DNA of 64,000 bases from Lamellibrachia satsuma (Eukaryota > Annelida > Polychaeta > Sabellida > Siboglinidae), in the NCBI GenBank assembly GCA_033239005.1, contig BSQZ01000080.1, positions 2,106,501 through 2,170,500 of the forward strand, written 5' to 3'. This document shows, in pieces, positions 24,794-36,420 of the stretch (positions within the stretch are counted from its first letter, which is position 1; the number at the start of each line of letters is the position of its first letter). The position numbers and the translations under genes are program-made. The notes under the pieces were generated by a model, which did not search any database, was not told the DNA's origin, and saw only the letters and a list, made by a program, of their open reading frames with translations.

Positions 24794-25150
24794 CTTGCTT
24801 GACATTGTTACTGTGCTACCAGCCGAGGGGGCAGCATCATCGCTCAACTGTGGTTCGCAGTCACCAGAAGCTGTGATAGTTTCAGCGGGTGGTGGGGTGC
24901 TGTCCTCCGCCCCAGTACTTTCAGGGGTTGGTGCAGTGTCGTCCACAGAAGCCGCACCAATAGTTTCAGTGGGTGGCAGGGCACTCTCTGCAGAAGCTGC
25001 CCCTGCATCACATGGAGCGCCATCACCTGATTCCGCTTTTTCGAGAACCGGCTCCTCTAACTTCTTGAATCCTGTCGGTTCTACGACAGCCGGATCGTCT
25101 TTTTTCACGGCCTGCAGGTTCTTGTTCTTCCTGCTGAATAGTCCACCCAT
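24794..25150 (-). CDS. First coding exon of a probable N-myristoylated Ala/Glu/Pro/Thr-rich protein
   Basis: The reverse-strand frame starts MGGLFSRKNKNLQ, where Gly2 and Ser6 fit an N-myristoylation signal. A Lys/Arg cluster (residues 7-17) follows, then about 95 residues rich in Ala, Glu, Pro, Ser and Thr with loose internal repeats (PPTETIGAAS, PPPAETITAS). The exon is exactly 119 codons and ends AAG|GTAGGT, a good donor at 24793. An in-frame upstream ATG at 25177 would add nine residues, but the MGG start is preferred for the lipidation signal. Composition recalls MARCKS/BASP1-type membrane-tethered, disordered proteins; that comparison is inference and no homologue is recognised. Downstream exons were not found. 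A 55-bp tandem array lies immediately upstream, in the promoter or 5' UTR. Confidence 0.55.
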
Positions 25151-25164
25151 ATTGCGATGTTGAT

Positions 25165-25396
25165 GGTCAACAGACAATCACCAGTGCCACCTGTCAACAC
25201 AGCAAGGAACCAGCTACATTGAGTAACTACAATCACCAGTGCCACCTGTCAACACAGCAAGGAACCAGCTACATTGAGTAACTACAATCACCAGTGCCAC
25301 CTGTCAACACAGCAAGGAACCAGCTACATTGAGTAACTACAATCACCAGTGCCACCTGTCAACACAGCAAGGAACCAGCTACATTGAGTAACTACA
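25165..25396. repeat. Tandem repeat, 55-bp unit, 4 copies, at the 5' end of a gene
   Basis: Four nearly identical copies contain agcaaggaaccagctacatt (at 25201, 25256 and so on). The array begins within about 30 bp of the putative start codon at 25150, so it would lie in the 5' UTR or core promoter of that reverse-strand gene. Confidence 0.95.
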
Positions 25397-26579
25397 TTTA
25401 CATTTTTTAGCTTGTTTTGTTTAACTCAATTCATAAAAAATCAAGCCTACTATATGCATTCCATCTGCCAATGCAAACTGATGACAATGTTCTCCCCAAA
25501 TACTATATTACTTACCATTTCATGAATAATTGTGTTGGTAATATCCTGTATATGTATAGTGCAGAGTAGAGTATAGGGACAGAGGATTGTGACTGTATTT
25601 AATGTTGCCAACTTATTTGTTGAGTTTATTCACTTCTGGTCAGTTTAATTGCTCTTGTGACTTTATGTATAAGGTATGAAGTTATCCACAAAGATGTCAA
25701 AAATCTTGAACTTATATCTCTACAATAAAAGGTAAAAAGGTAAGTTCGTATATAGGACTGCTCACAGCACTTTACACTTCACCTGCAAACCTGTTCATTC
25801 CAACACCAACTTGACTTCTCTGGGAAGTATTCAGCCATGCTCCATTTACTGAACAAAGAGTATTAATTCACATATTCACATCACTGTCTACACCAGATGT
25901 AGAAGGATGTGTTGAATAAATAGACCCAGCACACTTTAGTGACCTAACACACTTAATGCTGGTATGCTCAACCAACACTGAAACAGTTCTATTCAAAACA
26001 GCTGTATAGACGTGCTGTGATTTGTTCATGGTAAGGACAATGACCCACATACTTGAAATTACCATTTACATATGAACAACGTGGCCACTATCTCAAACTC
26101 TACTTATTACCCCTTTTTTTACTTAAATTACAAACAACGCTTGATAGCGTGTTAGTTCCCGTGGTTTTTACAGGCCACAGTCCTTTCACAAGCTTCAGAA
26201 TAAAACACCTGTCTTACTGTCAAGACTTTATGAGGCAGTCCTGGTGATTCACTGAAATGTCATAGGGCACACACGCATTTTAAAACACCTTGAATCTGGG
26301 CCACTGTAGACTGACTTACAATCACCTGGCTTCATCTGCTACAACTCAATCACCTGGCGTCATCTGCGGCCAGTCTACTGTCTATGTGTCAGTCTCGCAT
26401 TATTAGTCACAAATTCAGACTTTGCCACAAAACCGAGGAACTGGTCCAGGTGGATGGTGGGTAATGAATGACTCGTCAGTGATGTAGTCAACATGGGCAT
26501 GATTCATAGGTATTAAAACACTTCATGCTTTTTTAGAACACAGTTTCTTTCAGCTGTTCTTGAACAATCCATCTACACC
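25397..26579. other. No recognisable gene
   Basis: AT-rich unique sequence. The open frames at 25868-26065 and 26053-26247 are short and unremarkable. Confidence 0.5.
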
Positions 26580-26668
26580 AGACTGATGGCTAAGTAATAC
26601 TGATGGCTAAGTAATACTGATGGTTAAGTAATACTGATAGCTAAGTAATACTGATGGCTAAGTAATAC
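26580..26668. repeat. Short tandem repeat, 17-bp unit, about 5 copies
   Basis: The unit tgatggctaagtaatac is repeated with single-base changes (ggtta, agcta). Confidence 0.93.
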
Positions 26669-26898
26669 TGAGGATAAAAAAAACTATAATCTTATATCTA
26701 TATCCAGGACTGGGTTTACAGGAATGGTGAGCGTAGGGATTTATGATTTTGTAAAGATGTCTAAACTATAAATAATGAAAAAGTAAAAATTCACTGTTGT
26801 TAATTAAAATGGTTTTACATAATTACGTACGATTAGAAGAAATTGTTACTTCATCAAAATGGGGAGGGGCTGCCAGAATGATGCAATTCTTTCTTGTG

Positions 26899-27631
26899 TG
26901 AAGCCCACAGCACACTAGATGATTTTTCGTCGGGGGGGGGGGGGGCTGCACATTTTTCATCGGGGTTAAATTTGTCTGGCCATCAGCTCAGAGCACACTA
27001 GCTGATATTTTTTCATTCATGACTAGCACGCCTCTCATGGTGAATTTGGAATTAAGCAAACATGGCGGCACTCACACCACACATGGCAGCAATGAGGAGA
27101 AGACAGAAGCTAGCTTTGTTCATCTTGATTATACTACGGAGGATAAGGAGACGCAGAAAAGCAAACAAACAAAATCCTTCCGCCTACTGTAAATCATCTA
27201 AAAATCCACAGTTACACTGTCAACATGTTCTACCAGCAAACTTGCCAATGTGCCTGCTCAAATGCAGTTGTCAGATGATTTTTTTTAATTACACATATCT
27301 AAAATGACTGTGACCTACATTCATGTGTAACACACCAGGAAGTCTAACTGAGGCATGATTCCATTTGTCATCATGGCCGTGACTCTGGGGGCCATGGCAC
27401 TGGAGGCTGCCATGACGGTTGTGCAGCAATCAAGCTTCATAGCTATTGGTCGCTAATCATGTGAGCCCCATTGGAGTCTGCAGCACACTAGCCAGACAAG
27501 GCCCGTCAGGACGTCCTGAGATCTAGCACTGTCAGACGTTATCCGACAAACCCCAATCTTGTCAGAATTCGCAGCACACTAGCCGACAACTGAAGATTAT
27601 TTGTCCACCAGCTAGTGTGCTGCTGGCTTAA
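26899..27631 (+). mobile_element. Deleted PIF/Harbinger-like DNA transposon
   Basis: The ends are inverted. The left end, agcccacagcacactag (from 26902), pairs with the right end, ctagtgtgctgctggct (27612-27628). They are flanked by tga and taa, one mismatch from a three-base TWA duplication of the kind known for PIF/Harbinger elements. The motif agcacactag recurs inside the element near 26992, 27482 and 27573, as subterminal transposase-binding repeats often do. A short frame with a Harbinger-like N-terminus lies inside. At about 730 bp the element is too short to be autonomous. Confidence 0.6.
27062..27307 (+). pseudogene. N-terminal remnant of a Harbinger-type transposase
   Basis: The frame reads MAALTPHMAAMRRRQKLALF, then an ILIILRRIRRRRK segment, then unrelated-looking sequence and a stop at 82 codons. 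Animal HARBI1/PIF transposases often open with such a short Leu/Ile-rich stretch inside Arg runs before the DDE nuclease. Here the nuclease domain is absent. Its position inside the inverted-repeat element supports the call, but the similarity is a short, low-complexity segment, so this is inference. Confidence 0.45.
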
Positions 27632-27923
27632 CATTCTGCTTATCTAGCCTCCCAACTCAATCTACACCTGCAGATGTTATCTACCTGTTATCTAGCCTAT
27701 ATATGCAGCACCTAGGTACTGCAGCAGTACTTCTTGCTGTCCTGTGCATCACCATTATGACATCACCATTATGACATCACCATTATGACAGCACAAGTAG
27801 ACCACTGTTTACATAGTATGCTATTTGAGCTTTCTCATGTCCAAAATAAAGCCTGACCAGATGACAGAATCTCCTTACAAACTTGGTAGATCAACAGAAG
27901 GCTATTTTAGTACCACAAATGAC

Positions 27924-27930
27924 TATATAA
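27924..27930 (+). promoter_or_regulatory. Candidate TATA box
   Basis: The string tatataa lies 64 bases before the ATG at 27994. Transcription starting about 30 bases downstream would leave a 5' UTR of roughly 35-40 bases. It is supported only by motif and spacing. Confidence 0.3.
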
Positions 27931-27993
27931 AGTTTGGTTGAGTAGTTTCTATATACAGACCAGCTGCAGTCAACACAAGGGTCAATTGTTGTT

Positions 27994-28230
27994 ATGAAGT
28001 CCAAAGTCATCCTTGGCTTGTGGCTAGTAATCCATGCGTTAGACCTCTGTCATGAAGTTGGCACCAGACAGGAAGGATTACTCTGCTGCTGCCTGCTGCT
28101 GCAGCTGGTGCTCCTGCTGCTGCTGCTGCTGCTGTTGCCAACTGCCAAAAACAGTCAGTTGCAAATGACCTGTGCAACAACAGTACTCTCGCAGCATTTT
28201 TATCTTTGCCATCTTTTGATTCTATATTGA
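27994..28230 (+). CDS. Candidate first exon of a secreted protein (weak)
   Basis: The frame opens MKSKVILGLWLVIHALDLCH, a short basic start plus a hydrophobic core that would serve as a signal peptide. It then runs into a CTG tract that encodes a poly-Leu stretch (residues about 36-50), then 28 ordinary residues and a stop. The upstream TATA box is well placed. Against a gene: no strong donor site is visible, the poly-Leu part is microsatellite-derived, and no homologue is recognised. It could equally be chance. Confidence 0.25.
   Translation: MKSKVILGLWLVIHALDLCHEVGTRQEGLLCCCLLLQLVLLLLLLLLLPTAKNSQLQMTCATTVLSQHFYLCHLLILY
28083..28137. repeat. Imperfect CTG trinucleotide tract
   Basis: Interrupted ctg repeats, with the longest pure run of six or seven ctg units at about 28116-28136. 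Confidence 0.9.
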
Positions 28231-29130
28231 TTAAAACCTGCTGTAATACACCAACACGTTACAACTGTGTATACATTAATTTTTTAGACTTCGTTAAGAA
28301 CAGGATGCTATCTACCAGTAATAATTTAGACATCTTTAAAGGTTTAAATAAAAAAACACCATCTGCCCATCAAAGGATTATTATACTATCTTTCACAAAA
28401 CTAGCCTCCCAGAGATATCTCCATAACTTTCTTACTTATGAAATACATGGCATAACAACAGCCTCCACATCTTGATAGGAAGGGATTATGTTGGTGATTT
28501 TGATAGAACCTCCCTGTAGGTTGCAGGTGTCAAAACCATCCAGTGAGTGTCTTGGTCAAGTCAAGAAAATGTCAGAATTGTTGTCAACATGAAAACAAAT
28601 AATAGTGGTCTGTCCACAGCCTCCTCCCCAGTCATGGAATTTACCTGTCCCTGAGTTTGCCTTATCACTTGGCAAAGTTGATCAACTGTGTGGAAGAGCC
28701 AGGGCCTAACACAGTGGACTGTCCCCAGTCAATCATAATTAGTCTCTGAGTGGCAGGCTCCCTGCAAAAGCACTGCACCCCAGGCTGGAATCTATGTTAT
28801 ACAGGAGGAAAGGGTATACAGGGGAGCAGACAGGCACACAGGCACTGCATGAGCACACAGTGACTCTTGCCCAATTCAAGACTGAGTGGCAGCCATGCTT
28901 CCCCTGTTAAGGATGACAGATGTTCCTATAATCACTATCCCCCAGAAACAGGAAACTTGCTATGTCACACACAATAAACATACTGCAATTTTCATAACAA
29001 TACAATTTCTTATATAACATCTCCATCTAAATAAATATTCTTGGTGCAGTAAAATTTTCATAAAATCATTTCCACCAACTGCAATTGTTTTCTTCAAAAT
29101 ACAGTAAAATAAAAAATAAGTAGAAGTAGA
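28231..29130. other. No recognisable gene
   Basis: Unique sequence. The frame at 28206-28475 is AT-rich and featureless. Confidence 0.45.
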
Positions 29131-29875
29131 AGACCCCCCCCCACAGGGTCAATGTGTAACCAGGGGAAGTAGAAGACACGCCACACAGGGTCAATGTGTA
29201 ACCAGGGGAAGTAGAAGACCCCCTACACAAGGTCAATGTGTAACCAGGGGAAGTAGAAGACCCCCTACACAGGGTCAATGTGTAACCAGGGGAAGTAGAA
29301 GACACCCCACACAGGGTCAATGTGTAACCAGGGGAAGTAGAAGACCCCCTACACAGGGTCAATGTGTAACCAGGGGAAGGAGAAGACCCCCCACACAGGG
29401 TCAATGTGTAACCAGGGGAAGTAGAAGACCCCCTACACAGGGTCAATGTGTAACCAGGGGAAGGAGAAGACCCCCCACACAGGGTCAATGTGTAACCAGG
29501 GGAAGTAGAAGACCCCCTACACAGGGTCAATGTGTAACCAGGGGAAGTAGAAGACCCCCCACACAGGGTCAATGTGTAACCAGGGGAAGTAGAAGACCCC
29601 CCACACAGGGTCAATGTGTAACCAGGGGAAGTAGAAGACCCCCTACACAGGGTCAATGTGTAACCAGGGGAAGGAGAAGACCCCCCACACAGGGTCAATG
29701 TGTAACCAGGGGAAGTAGAAGACCCCCTACACAGGGTCAATGTGTAACCAGGGGAAGTAGAAGACCCCCCACACAGGGTCAATGTGTAACCAGGGGAAGT
29801 AGAAGACCCCCCACACAGGGTCAATGTGTAACCAGGGGAAGTAGAAGACCCCCCACACAGGGTCAATGTGTAACC
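29131..29875. repeat. Minisatellite, 42-bp unit, about 18 copies
   Basis: The core gtcaatgtgtaaccagggga plus agtagaagacccc recurs every 42 bases. Two main variants are ccctacacag and ccccacacag. The reverse-strand frame across it (29066-29956) is open because the unit is 14 codons and has no stop. Its ends have no coding character, so it is not called as a gene. Confidence 0.97.
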
Positions 29876-30739
29876 TGTCTTTGACTCACTAACTTTAAAA
29901 ATCAACAAATCTTCAGCAGGTTGAAGGTGGAACCAACAAGAAGAAAACTGATTCATTGTACTGCTATGTAGAAAACATTACAGTATATTTAAGTTAAAAC
30001 TATTTATAGGAAAGATCCACCTTCAACAAGAAACACGAGAGAGAAATATAGTAAATATAGTAAACTGTGTTGTGAAAATGTGCTATAGTGTCAGAGAAGA
30101 CTCAAAAGAGACTCAAAATGGAGAAAGCACAGTTAGCACAAATGGGTGGAACTAGATTGTTGAAGTGGAATATTGAGAGGTACTACACAAAGGACTGTCT
30201 TCCAGCTGCAGACAGACAGCTGGCAGCTGCCTGGAGCCTATGTTTCACAAGTATACACTTCTTTACCTTGCACTGACATTCCTTGAGAGTTGGTATCACT
30301 GCACATTTACTGATGTTATAGTCAAGTGCTTCCGGTTGTAAGAACAAGGGTATGGATTCAAATTACCCATAAATTCAACTCCTGCCAAGAAATTTTCAAA
30401 TTCAACCTATCAGTTGCATAAATCGACTGATAAAAAAAGAAATATTCTAACGTCCCAAGTCATACACATAGCCTTGTCATATGAACTGGACAACACTGCA
30501 ATAATCTGTTGGCACAGTGACTGCGAAACTGACAATCAACTCAATCACACATAATTATATGCAAACATACTTCTGCATAAGCCATTCCGATGTGACAACA
30601 TTTTTATCATCTAGTAAATTAAATACCAATAGAAACAGTGAGATAAAAGCTGATCTCATCAATGTTCAGGTCTGATGTGAAACTGTGTCAGCTAAATAAT
30701 GTCAAATATTTAATACCTGAGTATCACATCATTCTGGCA
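29876..30739. other. No recognisable gene
   Basis: Unique AT-rich sequence without a supported feature. Confidence 0.45.
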
Positions 30740-30955
30740 CTGTTATAGCAGCATCCGTATCAATTCCCGCAGTCCAAATGATCAGTATTTATTCAGAGTT
30801 ACACATCTTTCTGGCACTGTTATAGCAGCATCCGTATCAATTCCCGCAGTCCAAATGATCAGTATTTATTCAGAGTAACACATCTTTCTGGCACTGTGAA
30901 TAAATGCTGATCACTTGAACTGTGGGAATTGATACGGGTGCTGCTATAACTTTGA
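30740..30955. repeat. Direct duplication followed by an inverted copy
   Basis: A block of about 78 bp containing gttatagcagcatccgtatc occurs at about 30742 and again at about 30820. A third copy follows at about 30899-30953 in inverted orientation, where gatacgggtgctgctataac is the complement. The second and third copies can fold into a hairpin with an arm of about 55 bp. Confidence 0.9.
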
Positions 30956-31429
30956 CTATTTTGGATTTATCTTCATTGGACAAAACTCCAATTAGACAAG
31001 ACGACACACAAACAATTGGTAAATGAAAAGCATAACGCTGCTATGAATAACAAATCTTCCTTTACCCAAGTTCTGCTAAATAGCCGCCACCAATTTACAC
31101 ACCAAGAATACACTGGAAGGTTTACTATGATCACCATAGAAACTGTGTGGAAACATTCTGAACCTTTTGTACTGGGCCTGGAAATGAGTGATCGAATTGT
31201 GGACTGCCAGCCAGGTGAATCATCCAGTGGGCGAGATGTGGCCACTGCTTGAAATCTCACTCATAAATACGCAGCACATCACATGCCATTGTCAGCTGGG
31301 GTATGACTCTTTATTACTTGATGCTGCCTAGTAATAGGTTTCCTGGAACTGATTATGTAAAAAGCATGTATGCACAATACTGCACTAACATGACCCTGCC
31401 TGACAACGCATGAAAACTTTGATTTTGCT
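30956..31429. other. No recognisable gene
   Basis: Overlapping short frames on both strands (30973-31260) with no recognised motif. Confidence 0.45.
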
Positions 31430-32270
31430 TCAACAAGTCCACCTCTACACACGTAACAACAGTTACTCTGCCTATACACACGTAACATAAGTTACTCCGC
31501 CTCTACACACATAACATAAGTTACTCCACCTCTACACACATAACATAAGTTACTCCACCTCTACAAACAACATAAGTTATTCCACCTCTACAAACAACAT
31601 AAGTTACTCCACCTCTACACACACAACATAAGTTACTCCACCTCTACAAACGTAACATAAGTTAATCCATCTCTACACATATAACATAAGTTACTCCGCC
31701 TCTACACACATAACATAAGTTACTCCGCCTCTACACACATAACATAAGCTAATCCGCCTTTACACACATAACATAAGTTACTCCACCTCTACACACATAA
31801 CATAAGTAACTCCGCCTCTAAACCACGTAAAATAAGTTACTCTGCTTCTACAAACATAAGTTACTCTACCTCTACACACACAACATAAGTTTACTCTACC
31901 TCTACACACACAACATAAGTTACTCCACCTCTACACACATAACATAAGTTACTCCACCTCTACAAACAATAAGTTACTCCGCTTCTACAAACAACATAAG
32001 TTACTCCGCCTCTACACACGTAAAATAAATTACTCCACCTTTACACACATAACATGAGTTACTCTGCCTCTGCACATGTAACATAAGTTACTCCACCTCT
32101 ACACGCGTAACATAAGTTACTCCGCCTCTATACCCGTAACATAAGGTTACTCCGCCTGTACAAACATAACATAAGTTACTCTGCTTCTACACACGTAACA
32201 TAAGTTACTCTGCCTCTATACACATAACATAAGTTACTCCGCCTCTACACAAGTAACATAAACCACTAAT
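31430..32270. repeat. Minisatellite, about 29-bp unit, about 29 copies
   Basis: The core taacataagttactccgcct plus ctacacaca recurs about every 29 bases. Units of 25 to 31 bases occur through small indels, and the copies are more diverged than in neighbouring arrays. Confidence 0.95.
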
Positions 32271-32960
32271 CGCAGTTTTGTAAGTTACCAAATTTACTGA
32301 TCAAAGTAAATTCTTTCAATGATTTTAACAAAACTATGAACTCTTTAATTAATGTTACTGCCCTTGTTATTTAGATCATCAACACACAACAGAACTGAAC
32401 ATCAACAAACATGATTCGTGATGACCTCAATCAACGGAGGAGGGAACTTTAAGTCAACATCACAGTTTTATTCCACATAACATCAAATGCAGTTGTCAGC
32501 ATTTAACAAACAACAAGTCCAACTTACAGGGAAGTGAATATTCCCACAGTGCCATTATAATCAACCTGATTCCCTCAGAAAAACAGCACAGTAGTAGACA
32601 AGATGATCTTCAGCCATTCTTCAGACATTCTGCAACAGCTCTGCCAGATACAAGCCAACCTGGTGGTGTTTGCTATCTTGTTACAATGCACAAGGTAGCA
32701 ACTTGGTTTATCTCTGCCACTTGCCTGGGGTTGTTACATAACCCAGGTGGGGTGTTTATGGCTGGAGCTGTTGAGGGTCATTCCAGGCAGATAGAATCTG
32801 TGTCACTTACACTGTTACTTTAAGTTGTCCTGTCACCAGCTAGTTACCAGAGTGGCACAAACTATCAGCAAAAATCACAATGTCACAGATTATGATAACA
32901 TTTATTTGCTTGATATTACAATTAGGTATTTTCTAGCAAAGCAATATTAACTAATCATTT
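32271..32960. other. No recognisable gene
   Basis: Unique sequence. I see no supported feature. Confidence 0.45.
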
Positions 32961-33056
32961 GTATTTGACCCTGTATCATTAGACTAGGTAGTCAAGCATG
33001 ACATTGTGTATTTGACCCTGTATCATTAGACTAGGTAGTCAAGCATGACATTGTGT
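32961..33056. repeat. Tandem duplication, 46-bp unit
   Basis: Two identical or nearly identical 46-bp copies begin gtatttgaccctgtatcatt at 32961 and 33007, indicating a recent duplication. Confidence 0.95.
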
Positions 33057-33927
33057 ATAAATTTTGTTCTTTCAAAAGTATTGTTATTTCCTCTAACATT
33101 TATTATTACTGGCAGTGCACCCAAACTTACAAACTTCTACTTGTAGAAAATGTCTCAGTGCACAATAAAAACCAAATCTTGCCCGTTACAAAACAGTGGT
33201 CTGCACTAACTTGGAGCCGACTAGTGAATAAAAAGTACCAGTCACTAACAGCACACAACTTGTGTTTGTGGAGACAACGTTTTAAACACTATGTCATGGT
33301 GGTACATTAGTGGCCAACTACTATGATCAGTAGACAGGTGCCCTAGAACGGACAATTTGTATTTCAACATCTATCACATGTGAACAAATTATGCACAAGG
33401 CATGTGGTGCTATTTTTAAAGTCTGTGCTCTGGACTGAGCTGTGAAAACACAAAGCAGCCGCTGTAAATGTAAGGGTTAATCACTTTTAAATCATAATGG
33501 TTGCGCAATTCCTCGGTTGAGCAAGACAGAGGAGGGTTAACCATGTCTAGAAAACAGTCAGGTGCATAGGTGACTGTGGTGTTTACGTGAACATTCTACG
33601 ATGTAATCTTTTAATAAGGCTCAGGGACACATCATTGAAAGCAAGCAGCCAAGAGGCAGTCATTGTTCATGTAACCAGTCACATCCTATTAGGGCACAAC
33701 ACCTCCAAGTTGGCCAGTTAATGTCAGTTCAGAATTAGGCCTAGTTTCCCAGTTGTGTCAAAATATGGGCTGCAGTTGAGGGCAGCAGGGTTGAAGCTTG
33801 AGTTCATGGTATGTGCACTAGGTTCTGGGTTAGGACACAAGGCTTAACATTATGGTTAGGGCTGCTAATAGAGCACTATTATCCAGGCTTGTGGATCAAG
33901 GACCCAGGTCTATGATGGGATTCTAGC
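33057..33927. other. No recognisable gene
   Basis: Unique sequence. I see no supported feature. Confidence 0.45.
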
Positions 33928-33995
33928 ACCATCAACCATACCCTCTAGCACCATCAACCATACCCTCTAGCACCATCAACCATACCCTCTAGCTA
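33928..33995. repeat. Short tandem repeat, 20-bp unit, 3 copies
   Basis: The unit ctagcaccatcaaccatacc is repeated three times. Confidence 0.93.
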
Positions 33996-35645
33996 GGCTA
34001 TACAAGGGTGCAGCATGGCACTCATTGGCAGCATCTCACCCTTTGTTAAGCCCTCTACAAGCAGCCTACACAATGAAAGACCATCCATGCTAGTTATCTG
34101 GCTAGAGACAGTGAAACAACACAGACAGGCGTACCTTACAGCAACAACAACCAGTGTGGACGTCACAAACATCCACAGGCAAAACTCTTCCCAGTCTACT
34201 TACTGCTTTTGTTAATGTCTGCGTATACGCCTCCGATCTGCCTCCCCACGTGTACCAGCGCAGGGCATACACACAACAGTCCCAGAGGCTCACTGCGACT
34301 CACTAAGCCTGTCAGATGCCAGCGTTGAGGGCTGTCTCGAAGTTGAGGGCTGTCTTGAAGCACTACCACTCACATCCACCACTGCTTCTTTCTGTGTAAA
34401 TATAGAGATACTTGTATCGCTGACCCATACACCACTGGAGGCCTGCTTGCATGCAGTGACTGGCACCAGATGGCATGACTAGACACTGCTGGATAGGGTG
34501 ACTCACTCAGTGCTGATAGTGATAATGATGACAACCAGTCAGGCAACTGCATCAGTTATTTCCTGTCATCTTTTACACAAGAGCCATCTAATTACTGTTA
34601 CAAGGTTACTCAAATTAGACATGGAAGTCTTTCACTCATATTTTCAGGAATTGCTTGCCATTATTTTGTTTGGTTGTGGTGAAAATTGTAGGTTTTTAGT
34701 TTGCCAGTCTTCTTCAATGGTACCTTAATGAGCTAGGCTGTGTTTATCAACTGCTTTGACAGAACAATGGCTATGGTAATAAATGTTTCCATAATAAATA
34801 CATCCTGTCTCAAAGCCTTGGCCTCCAAGCCCCTAACCGTAATATTAAACCATAATATAGTTAATATTATCGCCAATATATTTAATATTATTGCCCTATC
34901 AGTTTACATAGAACTGCCCGCCTGTAACTTCACACTTTACATGTTCTTTAGTTCTTGAGTCTACATTTGACCAGCTGTACAAAGTCACCAATACCTGGCT
35001 AGTTAGTGCAGCCACGTTGCACTGACCATTGTCAATGGTAGCAAGTAATGTACAAGAAACCTGACACAGGGTAAAGACTTAACAGGGAGTAAAGATCTGA
35101 AATGATGTATATACCTGAAATGGGGCCCTGTGCAGCTCCTAGCAGTAACCTAGGAGAATCACTGTCGTGAGACACATAAAACATGGAATTTGTCTTGTAG
35201 GTGATATACTGACAATTTGTATTGAGAGGCTCTGCAGGGCATTTACTTTTTATACTTCCTGTCTGAAGGCTGATTTAGGTGATCTTCATTACAAATTCCT
35301 TTCTTTATATATTTATATTGGTCTTTGGTAATTTTTTTCTAAAAATATGGGGGTGGTGGGGGCAGAAATATACTTCTGCATCCACATTTCACAGACCATG
35401 AAGTACAACCACGAGGATGTTGCACTCAAGTTATGGTTTTGAACCATGATGTATAAGTATTTACACATGGTGACAATTAAATTCAGCTTCAGTTAGGATG
35501 GAAACTGTGTCAGTCCCTGTTGTGTAAGTCATGTCTACAGTTTCCCATGCTCAGTCTCCCCACTCTGCTGTGCAACATTTATAGGCATTCTGTTGCCATG
35601 ACAACTATCTGTGGCTTGCCCTTCTAATGTGCAGCACCAGACACG
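33996..35645. other. No recognisable gene
   Basis: Unique AT-rich sequence with short unrelated frames (34015-34215, 34498-34728, 34740-34958). I see no domain or splice support. Confidence 0.45.
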
Positions 35646-36420
35646 TTGTTGTCATGTTTCATCACAGACAAACAACATGTGCTAGGTCAACAGTGCAACC
35701 AACTGTATAACAACTTGGTTAAACTGTATAACAACTTGGTTAAACATAATCAAAATAATGTTAGGAAAGAAAGTTTGGCTACAGCTAAAACTAGGGACTT
35801 CTGGAAAGAAGTGGGTAAAGTCATCAAGAAAAATAGTATACCCCAGATGGTTTTAACATAACTGCATTTCAACCTTTGGTGAAAAATACAAGAAAATTGG
35901 CTAATTACTATAATAATGACCAAACCATTAGTCCCCTATAAAAAATATTTGATTGGATTATCATGATGAAAAGTACTGATGTTTTTTAAAGTTTGGCTTT
36001 AAACCTCAGAGCTCTACAGCTAAATGCACGTTTGTTTTAATGGAAACTGTGAACTATTTCCAAAATAATAATTATGATGAGTATGTGCTATTACTTGATG
36101 CTACTAAAGCATTTGAGAAAGTAAATTAGGTAAACTTTTAACTTTACTCATGGACAGAGGAATGAATCCCTAGCTAATGAGATATTTATTTATATCCATA
36201 ATCATCAACATTTGAATGTTTCGTGGAACAACTCAATATAAGATTACTTCTCCACAGCCAATGGACTAAAGCAGGGTGGGGTTTTGTCCCATCTATTATT
36301 TTCTTATATATAGATGAAATGTTAACAAGACTCAGTCTGGGTTCAATTGTACGATATGTCATAAGTACTATGGTGCTATCGGCTATGCTGATGATGTCTC
36401 TTTATAAGCTAGATTTATAG
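35646..36420 (+). pseudogene. Broken non-LTR retrotransposon reverse transcriptase
   Basis: Forward frames, separated by stops and frameshifts, carry recognisable reverse transcriptase pieces in order: FWKEVGKVIKK (linker region, about 35810), FGFKPQSSTAKCTF (about 35990), YVLLLDATKAFEKV (about 36080, the D-x-x-K-A-F motif A region) and YGAIGYADDVSL (about 36370-36405, with the YADD active-site motif at 36384-36395). At least four in-frame stops are present and the ends are missing. The exact clade is not certain. It resembles the reverse-strand RT fragment at 50490-50880 in style. Confidence 0.75.

Noticed and set aside
29066..29956. Reverse-strand 296-codon frame with 14-residue repeats
   Set aside because: It follows from the 42-bp repeat. 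The non-repeat ends are low-complexity and unrelated to any known protein.
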